Below are positions 33,845 to 42,400 of a stretch of DNA of 64,000 nt, piece by piece. The DNA lies in NCBI GenBank assembly GCA_034926785.1, contig JAYFQU010000023.1, positions 1-64,000 of the forward strand, read 5' to 3'. Source of the DNA: UBA7703 sp034926785 (GTDB lineage Bacteria; Bacillota; Clostridia; Christensenellales; CAG-138). A model generated the notes under the pieces. That model saw only the letters and a list, made by a program, of their open reading frames with translations, was not told where the DNA came from and did not search any database. How positions within the stretch are numbered: the first letter of the stretch is position 1; every line of letters starts with the position of its first letter. Position numbers and translations under genes: made by a program.

Positions 33845-35896
33845 TTACTGGAAAAACGCCGGCCTGCGGATATACCGGAATCCTGTGCTCCAACCGTCGG
33901 TCACGACCACGCCGTGCTGCCGGGAGGAGCAATGCGCAACCAGATAGCTTCCATCCGAATCAACAGAGACGATGATTCCAACGTGGTTGATCTGCCGCTC
34001 ACCCGGCACATAGAAGAACGCGAGATCGCCTGGACGTCCCTCGTCCCAGCCGACAGAAACAGTCCGCTTCCACTGGTTGTTGGAACCGTTCCCAATTCCG
34101 CCCAGCGCTGCGGGGTCCCCCGCCGCGTTGATAAACACCCAGCTGACAAATCCGCTGCAATCCAGGCCCTTGACGGTAGACCGGCTCGTTACGGAGCCAA
34201 TCCGCTCCGCCGCTTCGTCGCTGATGCCGCCCCAGGCGCTGCTCCATCCGAGGCAGTTATATTTCCCACCCCAGACATATTTCACCTTGCCGACCAACGA
34301 GAGAGCCTTCTCCACGACCTGTTTTCGCCCCAGATTGACATTCTCCGGCAGGGTCTGCAGAACCTGCTCCGGGTCGATCTCCGATGAGCCGTCGAACGCC
34401 GTATTCCCCGTCAGCGATGCAAACGTACGCTGAAACTCCGGCTGCATGAGCTCATAGAGGAAGCTCTTGCGCCGATCGCTCAGGTGATAGTCGCTTGCCA
34501 TGTCCTCATAGGTCTTCGCGGTGAGCAGAACGTTGGCCTGTCCATCGATGCGATATACCTCAATCCGGTTCATATCCCAGAACACGCTGTCCAGCCGGGA
34601 GAGCGAAATGGATTCCAGCATATCCGCGTTCAGCGGGTTTTCCTCGTCCGCTACATTTTGGGCAAGAAAGGTTGCCAGAATATCCGGCCAGTTGGTAACC
34701 GTTGCGCCGGCGACCTCCTGCACATCCCGTGCGGCTGTTGGCATCTCGTCCGTGTCGTTTTCCGCCGTCACCTCGGCGAGGATACGCGCGCCGGTATTTG
34801 CGGCGGTAGCCTCGGCAATCTTTCGCTGATAGTCGGCGGTCAACTCCGCAATCTTATCGCTCATCTGCGCGTAGATCCCGTTTCGATAGGCCAGGAGGAT
34901 TTCATACCGCTCTTTGCTGCTGCCGGCCGGCGCACCGGCTTCGCGCCCGCCCACCGTCTCCTCCGCTTCCCCCTCCACCGTAACGATGCGCGTCACGGTC
35001 GTCAGCATGCCGTTCTCCAGCGCGCCGTAAACAACGGTATACACACCAGCCTCATCGGCGAGAAAACCGCCGTCGTTCACAACCCAAACCGAAACGGTCT
35101 GGTCAAACTCCGTCTTTGCACTCACGCCGTCCTTCAGAGAAAACGACGAATCTCCCGCCTGAATTGTCACATCCGCGGCAGCGATGGTAACCTTGCCCTC
35201 CGGCGCGCCCGGCACCGGCAGCGGCGTCGGCGTCGCGCCGCTTTCCTCCTCGGCGGCGGATCTGGCGAGAATGATATCCGCGCGCTTATCCTGATTGAGC
35301 GAGGCGGCATAGCTCCCGTTGTCAATCTGCCGATAGCCCGCGAGTTCCGCAAGCGCATAATACGACTGTCCGGTGGGCAGCATCCAGAAAACGCTGCCGT
35401 CATTACCGGATATCTCGGAATACAGCAGTCCGCCCGCCTGATAGAGCGCGACGCGCGCGCCGGAAAGCGCCGCGCCGGATTCATCCTTGACCAATATGGT
35501 ATAGCGGCAGGTCGCTACCGGCGTTTGCTCCCCTGCGCCCGTTTCGCCAACGTCCGGCGTTGGCGTTGCGCCTGCCGCCGTTGGTTCAATGCCGGGGGAG
35601 TTCGCCGGATCCGGCGTCGCCTCAACCAACGCCGATTCGGTCGGAGCGGGAGGCGTTTCCTCCGCCGCTCCGGCTGCGCTCTCCGCCGGCGGTTGTTCGG
35701 TCTGCCCGCCTTGCTCTCCGGCGTAGAGCTCGTTTTCCAGCGTGTAGTCCAGCGCGCTCACCGTTTGATTGGTGCAACCGGTAAAAAAAGCAATCAGCAG
35801 CATGGCGACCATCAGAAATCCGATTCGGCCTTTGCAGCCTCTGTTCGGATTTCCGCTGTGCGTTTCTTTACCACGGCAGCCGTTGTATGGATTCAT
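33845..35896 (-). CDS. NlpC/P60-domain lipoprotein
   Basis: The 683-residue protein has a lipoprotein signal (FFTGCTNQ) after a charged N-terminus, a Pro/Glu/Thr-rich linker, a CarboxypepD_reg-like beta domain near residues 125-210 (DESGAALSGARVALYQAGG), a long middle part, and a C-terminal NlpC/P60 domain with catalytic GLDCSGFVSW and INHVGIIVS. The last cleaves peptidoglycan peptides. MNPYNG at 35896 is chosen since the upstream 80 codons overlap the signal peptidase gene. It follows that gene by 34 nt and is likely cotranscribed. Confidence 0.82.
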   Translation of the reverse strand: MNPYNGCRGKETHSGNPNRGCKGRIGFLMVAMLLIAFFTGCTNQTVSALDYTLENELYAGEQGGQTEQPPAESAAGAAEETPPAPTESALVEATPDPANSPGIEPTAAGATPTPDVGETGAGEQTPVATCRYTILVKDESGAALSGARVALYQAGGLLYSEISGNDGSVFWMLPTGQSYYALAELAGYRQIDNGSYAASLNQDKRADIILARSAAEEESGATPTPLPVPGAPEGKVTIAAADVTIQAGDSSFSLKDGVSAKTEFDQTVSVWVVNDGGFLADEAGVYTVVYGALENGMLTTVTRIVTVEGEAEETVGGREAGAPAGSSKERYEILLAYRNGIYAQMSDKIAELTADYQRKIAEATAANTGARILAEVTAENDTDEMPTAARDVQEVAGATVTNWPDILATFLAQNVADEENPLNADMLESISLSRLDSVFWDMNRIEVYRIDGQANVLLTAKTYEDMASDYHLSDRRKSFLYELMQPEFQRTFASLTGNTAFDGSSEIDPEQVLQTLPENVNLGRKQVVEKALSLVGKVKYVWGGKYNCLGWSSAWGGISDEAAERIGSVTSRSTVKGLDCSGFVSWVFINAAGDPAALGGIGNGSNNQWKRTVSVGWDEGRPGDLAFFYVPGERQINHVGIIVSVDSDGSYLVAHCSSRQHGVVVTDGWSTGFRYIRRPAFFQ

Positions 35897-35930
35897 GTTT
35901 ATGGGTTCCTTCCGCTGTTTCGGATGATGT

Positions 35931-36500
35931 TTATCCGCCGATTTCCCGGATGAAATTTGTAACGACACCCAGAATTGCATCCTGGCGGATGAGTCCGATC
36001 CTGCTGTCGCGGCTGTCAATCGATTCCGCGCGGTTGTCGCCAAGCACAAACACCGTTCCCGCCGCAACCGTGATTTCCTGCATGCCGCTGTTGCCCAGCT
36101 GGTCCGGCAGAATAAAGGGTTCCTCCTCGAGTACATGGTTTCGAATCAGGCGCCCATCCGCGCTGATCGATATGGTGTCTCCGGGCAGGCCAGCCACGCG
36201 CTTAACCACGCGGCCGTAGAGAGATCCGGCGTCGAAAATCACCAGATCGTTGAAGCGTAGCTTCGTAAACCCCGTATAGTAAACGCGATCTCCCGTCCGC
36301 AGGGTCGGTTCCATCGATCCGCCAACCACGGTATACTGGCGGATGCCAAGCAGCAGCACGACGACGCCGAGCAGCAGGAGCACCAGCAACGAAAGAACCA
36401 CGCGCGCGGTTTTACGTTTTTTATGCGCGGGGATGCTCTGCTCGTCCGGCCGGCCTTCCGTCCAATCAATGTCCCCGTCGCTGTGTGATGAGTATGGCAT
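35931..36500 (-). CDS. lepB: Signal peptidase I
   Basis: The 189-residue S26 peptidase has a membrane helix near residues 33-53, catalytic Ser in GGSMEPTL, catalytic Lys in GRVVKRVAGLPGD, and the conserved box VLGDNRAESIDSR. It releases secreted proteins from the membrane. AAAGG lies 9 nt before the ATG. It is the first gene of a two-gene operon. Confidence 0.92.
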   Translation of the reverse strand: MPYSSHSDGDIDWTEGRPDEQSIPAHKKRKTARVVLSLLVLLLLGVVVLLLGIRQYTVVGGSMEPTLRTGDRVYYTGFTKLRFNDLVIFDAGSLYGRVVKRVAGLPGDTISISADGRLIRNHVLEEEPFILPDQLGNSGMQEITVAAGTVFVLGDNRAESIDSRDSRIGLIRQDAILGVVTNFIREIGG

Positions 36501-37939
36501 GAAAACTGCCTTTCGTTCCGCCGGAAGCCGTGTTCACAATGCTTCCGAGCAAGATGATCGCGCCCTTCCCGCGCCGCGGCTTGCCTCGCCTGAGCGTAAC
36601 CGGGTCAGCCGCAACCGTTAACACTGCGGCAAATGCGCTTATTTTCTGTGACATTGTATGATTTAAGGCACATTTTCAACGCCAATTTGCACATTTTTTC
36701 GCAGGATTGTCGCCCGCAATCGTTCGTTTAACGCCCGAATAAACACATTTTAACAGTTTATACTTCCGTATCCTGTTTCGCGTACGATTCAATCCGGCCT
36801 GCGGTCTTTTTGCCGAGAGCCGAAAGGCACGCCTTGCTCTGTTATCCCCAATTGTTCCTATTATACAATCGATGGCAACCGAAGTCCATATCTTTGCCTT
36901 TATCGCGGCGCTCAACAGCTTGCCCGCGCAGGAAACCATCTACCTCCGTCAATGTTTCTATGCGTAAAGCCAACGAACCAGGCCAAACGCATCGCAGTTG
37001 GGCGGCAGGTCTGCTCGGCAGGGGCTAAAATCGCACGGCAGGCGGGCAGTTGAGCGCGCAATCAGCCGCCCGTACGCCGCCCATTGTTCGCCGGTGCGCT
37101 AAATAATAGAAAGCGTCTCAACCGCTCCGGCCGTTGCTTTATCCTCGGCCAAGTCGAATTTCTGCCAGATATACCCCTCCAAAATCTCGCATTTCTTACT
37201 CAAATCGGCGCGCCACAGAACGATGCGCCTGAACCTCGCTGTTGCAGTGTGTATTCATGCCGTAAGTTACATTGTAATATTACCGTATAGTATGGCTGTA
37301 TAATCACTTGACAGTAGTCCGTTTATTTGATAAGTTATGCCCTGTAGATGTTTGTAGAGTGCCGGAGTTTTTTTCATCGACGCATGGCGAACTTCCCGGA
37401 AAACTGTTAATATTTCATGAATTTTATCGGTTTTTTATGCAATCGATCTGCGTTTCGGTTACTATTGTTACAAGGTGTTTATGCAGGCAACACAGGCAAT
37501 TTGGCCCGAACAGACCTATGACACGGCAGCTTAATATCACGCATAATGTTAAGTAGCCTCAGCCGAACTCCAGGCGGATCCACGGAACAGCCCGATTGCG
37601 TTTAAAACCGTCAAATTAAGTAACAATACGATGCCATGCAACCGGTTCATTTATACAGAAATCGAATGTTTTTGCTCCCACGGGTGGTATCTATGCATCG
37701 CAGAATGCCACAAAATGTTGGTATGAGTCTGGCCCGATGATCGTTGGTTTTGCGGTTTGGCTGCTTGTCTCCGCTATCCTTCGGAAGGATCGTCCGCACA
37801 AGCCCAACGGGTTAACACGTTTTTGCAGTATTTCGTTCAAAAAGACGTTTCCCCGAGATACTGTCCGGTGTCTGCCCGCAGGGGGCGTGCGCTGTCATTG
37901 CTTCCCGTGATCGGCGCACTTTGATATCCATATATTGAT
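36501..37939. other. Gene-free interval before the riboswitch
   Basis: I see no supported gene in these 1.4 kb. The short ORFs have no ribosome-binding sites or family features. A TTGACA (37308-37313) and TAAGTT (37331-37336) pair 17 bp apart on the plus strand could be a promoter reading toward the riboswitch, and a TTGAAA/TACAAT pair near 36660-36690 on the minus strand could serve lepB. The stretch is more AT-rich than its surroundings and may be a decayed gene or a long leader. Confidence 0.5.
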
Positions 37940-38048
37940 GCGTTTCTTCCCATGTATATGGCACACCCGGCGAAAGCCGGGGTCGCAAAGCTAAAGGGCC
38001 TACCGGCACGCAATTGCCCATGGTAGCCAGCCGCCGAATGAAGAACGC
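37940..38048 (+). ncRNA. Cyclic-di-GMP-I (GEMM) riboswitch
   Basis: The conserved core is present: P1b hairpin CCCGGC-GAAA-GCCGGG (37966-37981) with its GNRA tetraloop, the GTCGCAAAGC joining segment (37982-37991), and a second hairpin closed by GGCCTACC and GGTAGCC (37997-38028) as tetraloop receptor. An outer P1 stem pairs GCGTTTCTTC (37940-37949) with GAAGAACGC (38040-38048). GEMM RNAs bind c-di-GMP. It lies 147 nt upstream of the prepilin peptidase gene that opens the Tad cluster. Confidence 0.9.
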
Positions 38049-38102
38049 GCGTTTTCATGCGTCAGGCATGTTATTTGGTTTATCGTCTATCCATCTATAA
38101 AC

Positions 38103-38143
38103 GCAGCGGTTCAAATTCGCGGGAATTTCGAACTGCTTTTTTT
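38103..38143 (+). terminator. Riboswitch-controlled intrinsic terminator
   Basis: An outer GCA/TGC and GTTC/GAAC stem extends into AAATTC-GCGG-GAATTT, followed by seven Ts. GAACGCGCGTTT (38043-38054), which overlaps the 3' strand of riboswitch P1, is complementary to AAACGCAGCGGTTC (38099-38112) with two bulges. That pairing would block the terminator. Ligand-stabilised P1 would therefore favour termination. Confidence 0.78.
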
Positions 38144-38194
38144 GTTCCCAAAAAGTAAACCTCTGGTGTTATTTTGAATTGAACAGGAGAACCC

Positions 38195-38827
38195 ATGATG
38201 CAAGTTTTACTGCCGGTGCTGTCTGGCGCTGCATTGGGCGCCGCGCTGGCGGTGCCCGTCCGGCTGATCTCGGCATTTTTGCTCCGGCAGCGCGGATTAG
38301 CCCCTGAGATGGAGCAAAACCATTTCGTGATACTCCTCGCGAGCCTTGTGCTCACCGGCGGCGCCATCGGGTGGCGCGCGGGATTTTCGTTTCACGGACT
38401 GTATCTTGTGTTCGTGATGGTGATCTCCGCCTGCGCGTTTTATATTGACGCAAAGCACCGGGTCATTCCAAACGAGCTGGTGCTGGCGATCCTGCTTCTC
38501 ACCGCGCTGTTTGGCTTTACGGGCGCAATCCCCTTTCGGATCTGGTCCTCTCTGCTGGGCTTTGCAGCGTGTTTTGTCATCTTTTTTCTGCCGAGTCTGT
38601 TTGGGAAAAACATCGGCGCGGGAGATGTCAAACTTGCGGCGGCAATGGGGTTTGCGCTCGGCTTAACGGGCAGCCTCTACGCGGTTGTCTGCATGGGACT
38701 TCTGGTGCTGGCATACGTGCTTCTTGACAAGCGCATGCCGCTGCCGCAGAGATTGAAGGAAATGATCCCTATGGGGCCGTTTCTTGCGCTGGCGCTGGTC
38801 GTCGTGCTATTGGTGCCTCAGGCATAG
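38195..38827 (+). CDS. cpaA: Prepilin peptidase CpaA/TadV
   Basis: The 210-residue A24-type aspartyl peptidase has about six membrane helices and the two catalytic aspartates in FYIDAKHRVIPNE (near residue 88) and GAGDVKLAAAMG (near 144). It trims Flp prepilins after the glycine of their leader. It is the first gene after the riboswitch and terminator. The N-terminal methylase domain of classical PilD is absent, as expected for TadV. Confidence 0.9.
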   Translation: MMQVLLPVLSGAALGAALAVPVRLISAFLLRQRGLAPEMEQNHFVILLASLVLTGGAIGWRAGFSFHGLYLVFVMVISACAFYIDAKHRVIPNELVLAILLLTALFGFTGAIPFRIWSSLLGFAACFVIFFLPSLFGKNIGAGDVKLAAAMGFALGLTGSLYAVVCMGLLVLAYVLLDKRMPLPQRLKEMIPMGPFLALALVVVLLVPQA

Positions 38828-38894
38828 GGTTTGCAACAGCTGTGCTAGAAAGACATGATACGAGGATCTCTTTTTCAGGGTGGCGAGGTGAAAG

Positions 38895-38927
38895 TTGGGA
38901 CTTTTCTCCCGTCCCAAAAAGGGAGAA
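38895..38927 (+). promoter_or_regulatory. Two mutually exclusive hairpins upstream of the pilin genes
   Basis: TTGGGAC (38895-38901) can pair with GTCCCAA (38911-38917), or TTCTCCC (38904-38910) can pair with GGGAGAA (38921-38927). The arms interleave, so only one can form at a time. A second hairpin, CATCAACG-ATG-CGTTGATG (39019-39037), lies 26 nt before the pilin ribosome-binding site. Confidence 0.55.
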
Positions 38928-39077
38928 TGGATAGGGCATCGGATCCGGCCGCGTCTCAAGCGTGGCATCGTCTTCCGTTTTGCACGATGAAGCAAAGCGG
39001 CGAACTTGCTCTTAACGACATCAACGATGCGTTGATGATCGTCATTTGAGAATAAAATAATAAGGAGAAACGACACT

Positions 39078-39236
39078 ATGAAGAACTTTCTGAAGAATGA
39101 AGCAGGTCAGGGCATGGTAGAATACGGCCTCATCATCGCGCTCGTCGCGGTCGTCGTCATCGTCGCAATCAAAGCCCTCGGCGGCAATGTTGCGAGCACC
39201 TTCAACTCCGTCGCCGGCAACCTCACCAACCCCTGA
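39078..39236 (+). CDS. flp: Flp-type pilin 1
   Basis: The 52-residue prepilin has a short leader ending NEAG, then QGMVEYGLIIALVAVVVIV, the Flp hydrophobic segment with the invariant Glu5-Tyr6 of the mature form. Cleavage is expected after the leader Gly by CpaA/TadV. AAGGAG lies 9 nt before the ATG. It is the major structural subunit candidate of the Tad pilus. Confidence 0.92.
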   Translation: MKNFLKNEAGQGMVEYGLIIALVAVVVIVAIKALGGNVASTFNSVAGNLTNP

Positions 39237-39274
39237 TAACTCCTGATTCAAAAACAGGAAAGGCAATCCAGACC

Positions 39275-39430
39275 ATGAAATGCTTCTGGGTCAACGAAGT
39301 CGGTCAGGGAGTCGTGGAATACGGCCTGATCATTGCGCTTGTCGCAACCGTGGTCATCGTCGGTCTCAAGCTGGTTGGCGGTAGCACGAATTCGTTTTTC
39401 TCCGGTGTCAGCGAAGACTGGCCCTCGTGA
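39275..39430 (+). CDS. flp: Flp-type pilin 2
   Basis: The 51-residue prepilin has leader NEVG followed by QGVVEYGLIIALVATVVIVG. The C-terminus (NSFFSGVSEDWPS) is more acidic and aromatic than in pilin 1. It follows pilin 1 by 38 nt, with AGGAAAGG as ribosome-binding site. It could be a minor or alternative pilin made by duplication. Confidence 0.9.
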   Translation: MKCFWVNEVGQGVVEYGLIIALVATVVIVGLKLVGGSTNSFFSGVSEDWPS

Positions 39431-39662
39431 TCAAAACGGGTTCGATCAACGGAGGACTCGATAATCCCATGCTCGCGAAAACAATACAGCCTTAACGCAT
39501 ATTTGCGTTGGGTAATTGTGTTGTTGTCTGATGTTACGCAAATGCAGGGCGAATTTCATGATTTGCGCGACTTTGCGCCCCAAAGCGATCCGGTAATTCT
39601 TGCCTGCCGCGCGCGATCGTTTATCCGCGTACGGCAAGCGGCCCATACCACAACAAATGTTT

Positions 39663-39705
39663 CGGAATGAGAGCGACCGCTTGATAGTCGGGCGCTCTCA
39701 TTCCG
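39663..39705 (+). ncRNA. Long perfect hairpin between flp2 and tadE
   Basis: CGGAATGAGAGCG and CGCTCTCATTCCG form a 13-bp perfect stem around a 17-nt loop that itself has CCG/CGG complementarity. No T-run follows, so it is not a standard terminator. It may stabilise the upstream pilin message or mark a processing site. The rest of 39431-39871 shows no supported gene. Confidence 0.6.
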
Positions 39706-39871
39706 GCACTTGTGAGAACGTATGCGGCATTTCCGCCTCCGTCCCGGTTCTGGCAACTCTGGAGACGTGTTTTTCGTCGGTATCTCTTCCGCCGCGAGGG
39801 AGTTCTTATCGCGGCCAAAGAAATACGGATGATCGTTGGGCGGGGACGCTGCGAAAAAAGAGGTGATCACC

Positions 39872-40288
39872 ATGAAACAAATGCTGTTACGTAAGCGACG
39901 CGAGGGCGGGCAATCCGTCGTTGAGTTCGCTCTGGCGCTGCCTCTCGTGTTGCTGCTCATCTGCGGCATGGTGGAGTTGGGTTGGCTCGCCTCCTCCCGG
40001 CAAGTTTTGGATACCATGACGCGGGAAGGCACTCGCGCGGGGATTGTCGCCGCAACCACAACGGCCAGCAGGACGGCCGTCACCAACCGCGTTAACGCAG
40101 TAAAACCGGGCTACATGAAAAATACGGTGACCATAACGGTTACATTTTCCAACGCGGCGAGCTTTAAAGACGGCGATATCACCGTCGCCACCGCCTATGA
40201 TCTGCCGCCGCTGACGCCGCTCACCGAATTTTTAACCCCGGACGGAACGTTTCATCTGCATTCAACTTATACGATGAAGATGGGCTAG
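39872..40288 (+). CDS. tadE: TadE-like pseudopilin
   Basis: The 138-residue protein has the TadE motif GGQSVVEFALALPLVLLLI in its N-terminal membrane segment, followed by an extracytoplasmic domain. It is a minor pilin-like protein of Tad systems. AGAGGTGAT precedes the ATG. The longer ORF reading has no ribosome-binding site. Confidence 0.87.
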   Translation: MKQMLLRKRREGGQSVVEFALALPLVLLLICGMVELGWLASSRQVLDTMTREGTRAGIVAATTTASRTAVTNRVNAVKPGYMKNTVTITVTFSNAASFKDGDITVATAYDLPPLTPLTEFLTPDGTFHLHSTYTMKMG

Positions 40289-40456
40289 CGTCCTGGTATC
40301 CCCGCTGCGAACAGCTGCCCCGATGGAGGGCGTGGCCACCCGCAGTGGTTTACGCGTTCGCCGGTTTTATCCCCGGTCTATCTGTTTCCCACAGAATATC
40401 TCTTCTCAGCCGGGATCCAACACCTCCCGGCAGATCCGTTTCGGAGGTCTGAAAGA

Positions 40457-41251
40457 ATGAAGAAAATCGTCGTGTTCGCCCTGATCGCCGCCCTGTGCGC
40501 CGGCGTTTTGCTGTATTATTATCTCGGCAATCTCGAAGCGCAAAAGCAGGTTAAGGTAGAGTATGAGCAGGTGGTCGTCGCCGCGACGAATATCCCGGCA
40601 TATACGCCAATCACCAATGAAATGGTGACGTTCAAGCAAATTCCGCAGGGGTTTGCGCATCCGCTGGCGGCCCACTCCGTAGAAGAAGTAGTCGGCTTTG
40701 TCACCGAAAGCGCGCTGATCGAAGGGGAACAAATCCTCCCGACAAAGCTAAAGCAGCTCGGTCAGACCGAAAGCGGGCTTTCTTACATCGTCCCGGAGGG
40801 CATGCGCGCGGTTACCGTTGCAGTGGATGAGGTGTCCGGTGTTGCCGGCTTTATTCAGCGCGGCGATTATGTGGACGTAATTTCCTATACCAGCACTTCC
40901 TACGACATGACCGCCGCCAAGCCGCAGCAGGATGAAGCGGCGACAGGCGAGCAGACGGCGGCAGCAGGCTCCAGCGGCGGTCCGTCTCAAGGGACAACGC
41001 TGATCGCAGCGCAAAACGTCTGCGTTGCGGCCGTCGGGACTTCACTCTCAAGTTCCGGTGCCGTCACGGAGGACGGTGGACCGGCCAGCTATACGAGTGT
41101 AACGCTGTTTTTATCGCCGGAAGACGCAATGCGCGTCATTCAAGGCTCCAGAAGCGGTTCTATCGTGCTGGTGATGCGCGCTTCGGGTGATCACACAGGC
41201 AACCTGCAGAATCCGATCGTCAACGATTCACTGCTGGAAAAGGCGGAATAG
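40457..41251 (+). CDS. cpaB: Flp pilus assembly protein CpaB/RcpC
   Basis: The 264-residue protein has a signal-anchor helix (residues 4-24), a SAF domain with VVAATNIPAYTPITNEM near residue 40, and the RcpC/CpaB domain (GMRAVTVAVDEVSGVAGFIQRGDYVDVI near 115). A Gln/Ala/Ser/Gly-rich insert lies near residues 155-185. GGAGG is 9 nt upstream of the ATG. No secretin partner gene is present, which fits a single-membrane envelope. Confidence 0.88.
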   Translation: MKKIVVFALIAALCAGVLLYYYLGNLEAQKQVKVEYEQVVVAATNIPAYTPITNEMVTFKQIPQGFAHPLAAHSVEEVVGFVTESALIEGEQILPTKLKQLGQTESGLSYIVPEGMRAVTVAVDEVSGVAGFIQRGDYVDVISYTSTSYDMTAAKPQQDEAATGEQTAAAGSSGGPSQGTTLIAAQNVCVAAVGTSLSSSGAVTEDGGPASYTSVTLFLSPEDAMRVIQGSRSGSIVLVMRASGDHTGNLQNPIVNDSLLEKAE

Positions 41252-41258
41252 CGAAATC

Positions 41259-42398
41259 ATGGAAAAGAACTCAACCGGTATTCGCATCATGCTCGCGGCG
41301 TTCTCCGCCGATGACAGAAAACTGATCTCCAGTCTGCTCACGGATGAAGCGCTTCGCGTCACCAGTATGTTTCGCCCGGATAACGACGGGTTAAAAAAGG
41401 CATCCTCCCAACCGGCGGATGTCCTTTTGATTGGTACACGCGGCAAGCCGGAGCAAGAGTTGGACTTTGCGGAGCGGATGTTTACCGCGCGCAGCGATAT
41501 CACCATCCTTCTGCTCTCCCCTGTGCTGGACAGCCGTATGCTTGCCCGCGCGATGGAGTGCGGAATCGCCCGCGTGATCGACATCGGCAGCGGCGAACAC
41601 AATATCCGGACGCAGATCCTTGCCGCCGCAAATCGGGACCAGAACCGACGCAGCAGTACACAGAAAATCGCGAGTTATGATTCCAAGATTGTTGCCTGTT
41701 ACTCCCCGAAGGGCGGCGTTGGTAAAACGACGCTGGCGGTCAATCTCGCGTATGCGCTCACATCCCTGAATAAGAAAGTTGCGCTGATCGATTTAAGCCT
41801 TCAGTTTGGCGAGGTCGGCGTATATTTGGATATCCCCAAGGGGGATACCATCGCGGATATGGTGGAGGAGCACTCGTTTGAACTCTCCACGGTCAAGAGT
41901 TATCTCATTCGCCATCAGAGCGGCATACAGGTGATGCTCTCCAGCAGTTCGCCGGAGTATGCCGAGCTGATTCGCCCGGAGCATATCGACGCAATCCTCT
42001 CCTCGCTGCGAACGGAGTTTGACTATATTCTGGTCGATATGGGCGTTTCCATCGGGGACTGCGCCATTGCCGCACTGGAAACGGCGGATACGATCATGCT
42101 CGTTGTCACCGAGGACATCGCCGCTCTGCACGACGCAAAACGAAGCATTAAGGTTTTGGAGGCGCTCAACCAGCAGGATAAAATTAAACTTGTGGTCAAT
42201 AAAGATGGGATCTCCACCATCAAGGTTAAGAACATTACCTCTCTATTGGAGATGACGCCGGCGCTGGTCATACCGTATGATTTAAAATCTGCGATGCTCG
42301 CCGTAAACCGCGGGATTCCGCTGCTCAACTGCGCGCCCAATTCCAAGGCGTCCAAAGAGATCTTTGCCTTTGCGCGCAGCATGATTCGGAGGGTATAA
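41259..42398 (+). CDS. cpaE: Pilus assembly ATPase CpaE/TadZ
   Basis: The 379-residue protein has an N-terminal receiver-like domain (about 1-125) and a MinD/ParA ATPase domain with deviant Walker A YSPKGGVGKTT near residue 150 and DYILVDMG near 260. TadZ proteins place the pilus machine at the cell pole. The receiver lacks a clear phospho-acceptor context. The ATG at 41259 lies 7 nt after the cpaB stop. Confidence 0.88.
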   Translation: MEKNSTGIRIMLAAFSADDRKLISSLLTDEALRVTSMFRPDNDGLKKASSQPADVLLIGTRGKPEQELDFAERMFTARSDITILLLSPVLDSRMLARAMECGIARVIDIGSGEHNIRTQILAAANRDQNRRSSTQKIASYDSKIVACYSPKGGVGKTTLAVNLAYALTSLNKKVALIDLSLQFGEVGVYLDIPKGDTIADMVEEHSFELSTVKSYLIRHQSGIQVMLSSSSPEYAELIRPEHIDAILSSLRTEFDYILVDMGVSIGDCAIAALETADTIMLVVTEDIAALHDAKRSIKVLEALNQQDKIKLVVNKDGISTIKVKNITSLLEMTPALVIPYDLKSAMLAVNRGIPLLNCAPNSKASKEIFAFARSMIRRV

Positions 42399-42400
42399 CC

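Noticed and set aside
34484..35953. 489-codon open frame on the plus strand opposite the NlpC/P60 gene
   Set aside because: Arg-rich shadow frame. The opposite strand has a lipobox and a complete NlpC/P60 domain.
36676..37556. Short open frames in the gene-free interval (60-90 codons) as genes
   Set aside because: No ribosome-binding sites, no recognisable motifs, and several overlap each other on both strands.
39469..39495. Eight-codon ORF with a good GGAGG site after flp2
   Set aside because: Too short to support as a gene. Kept only as a curiosity in the transcript leader of tadE.
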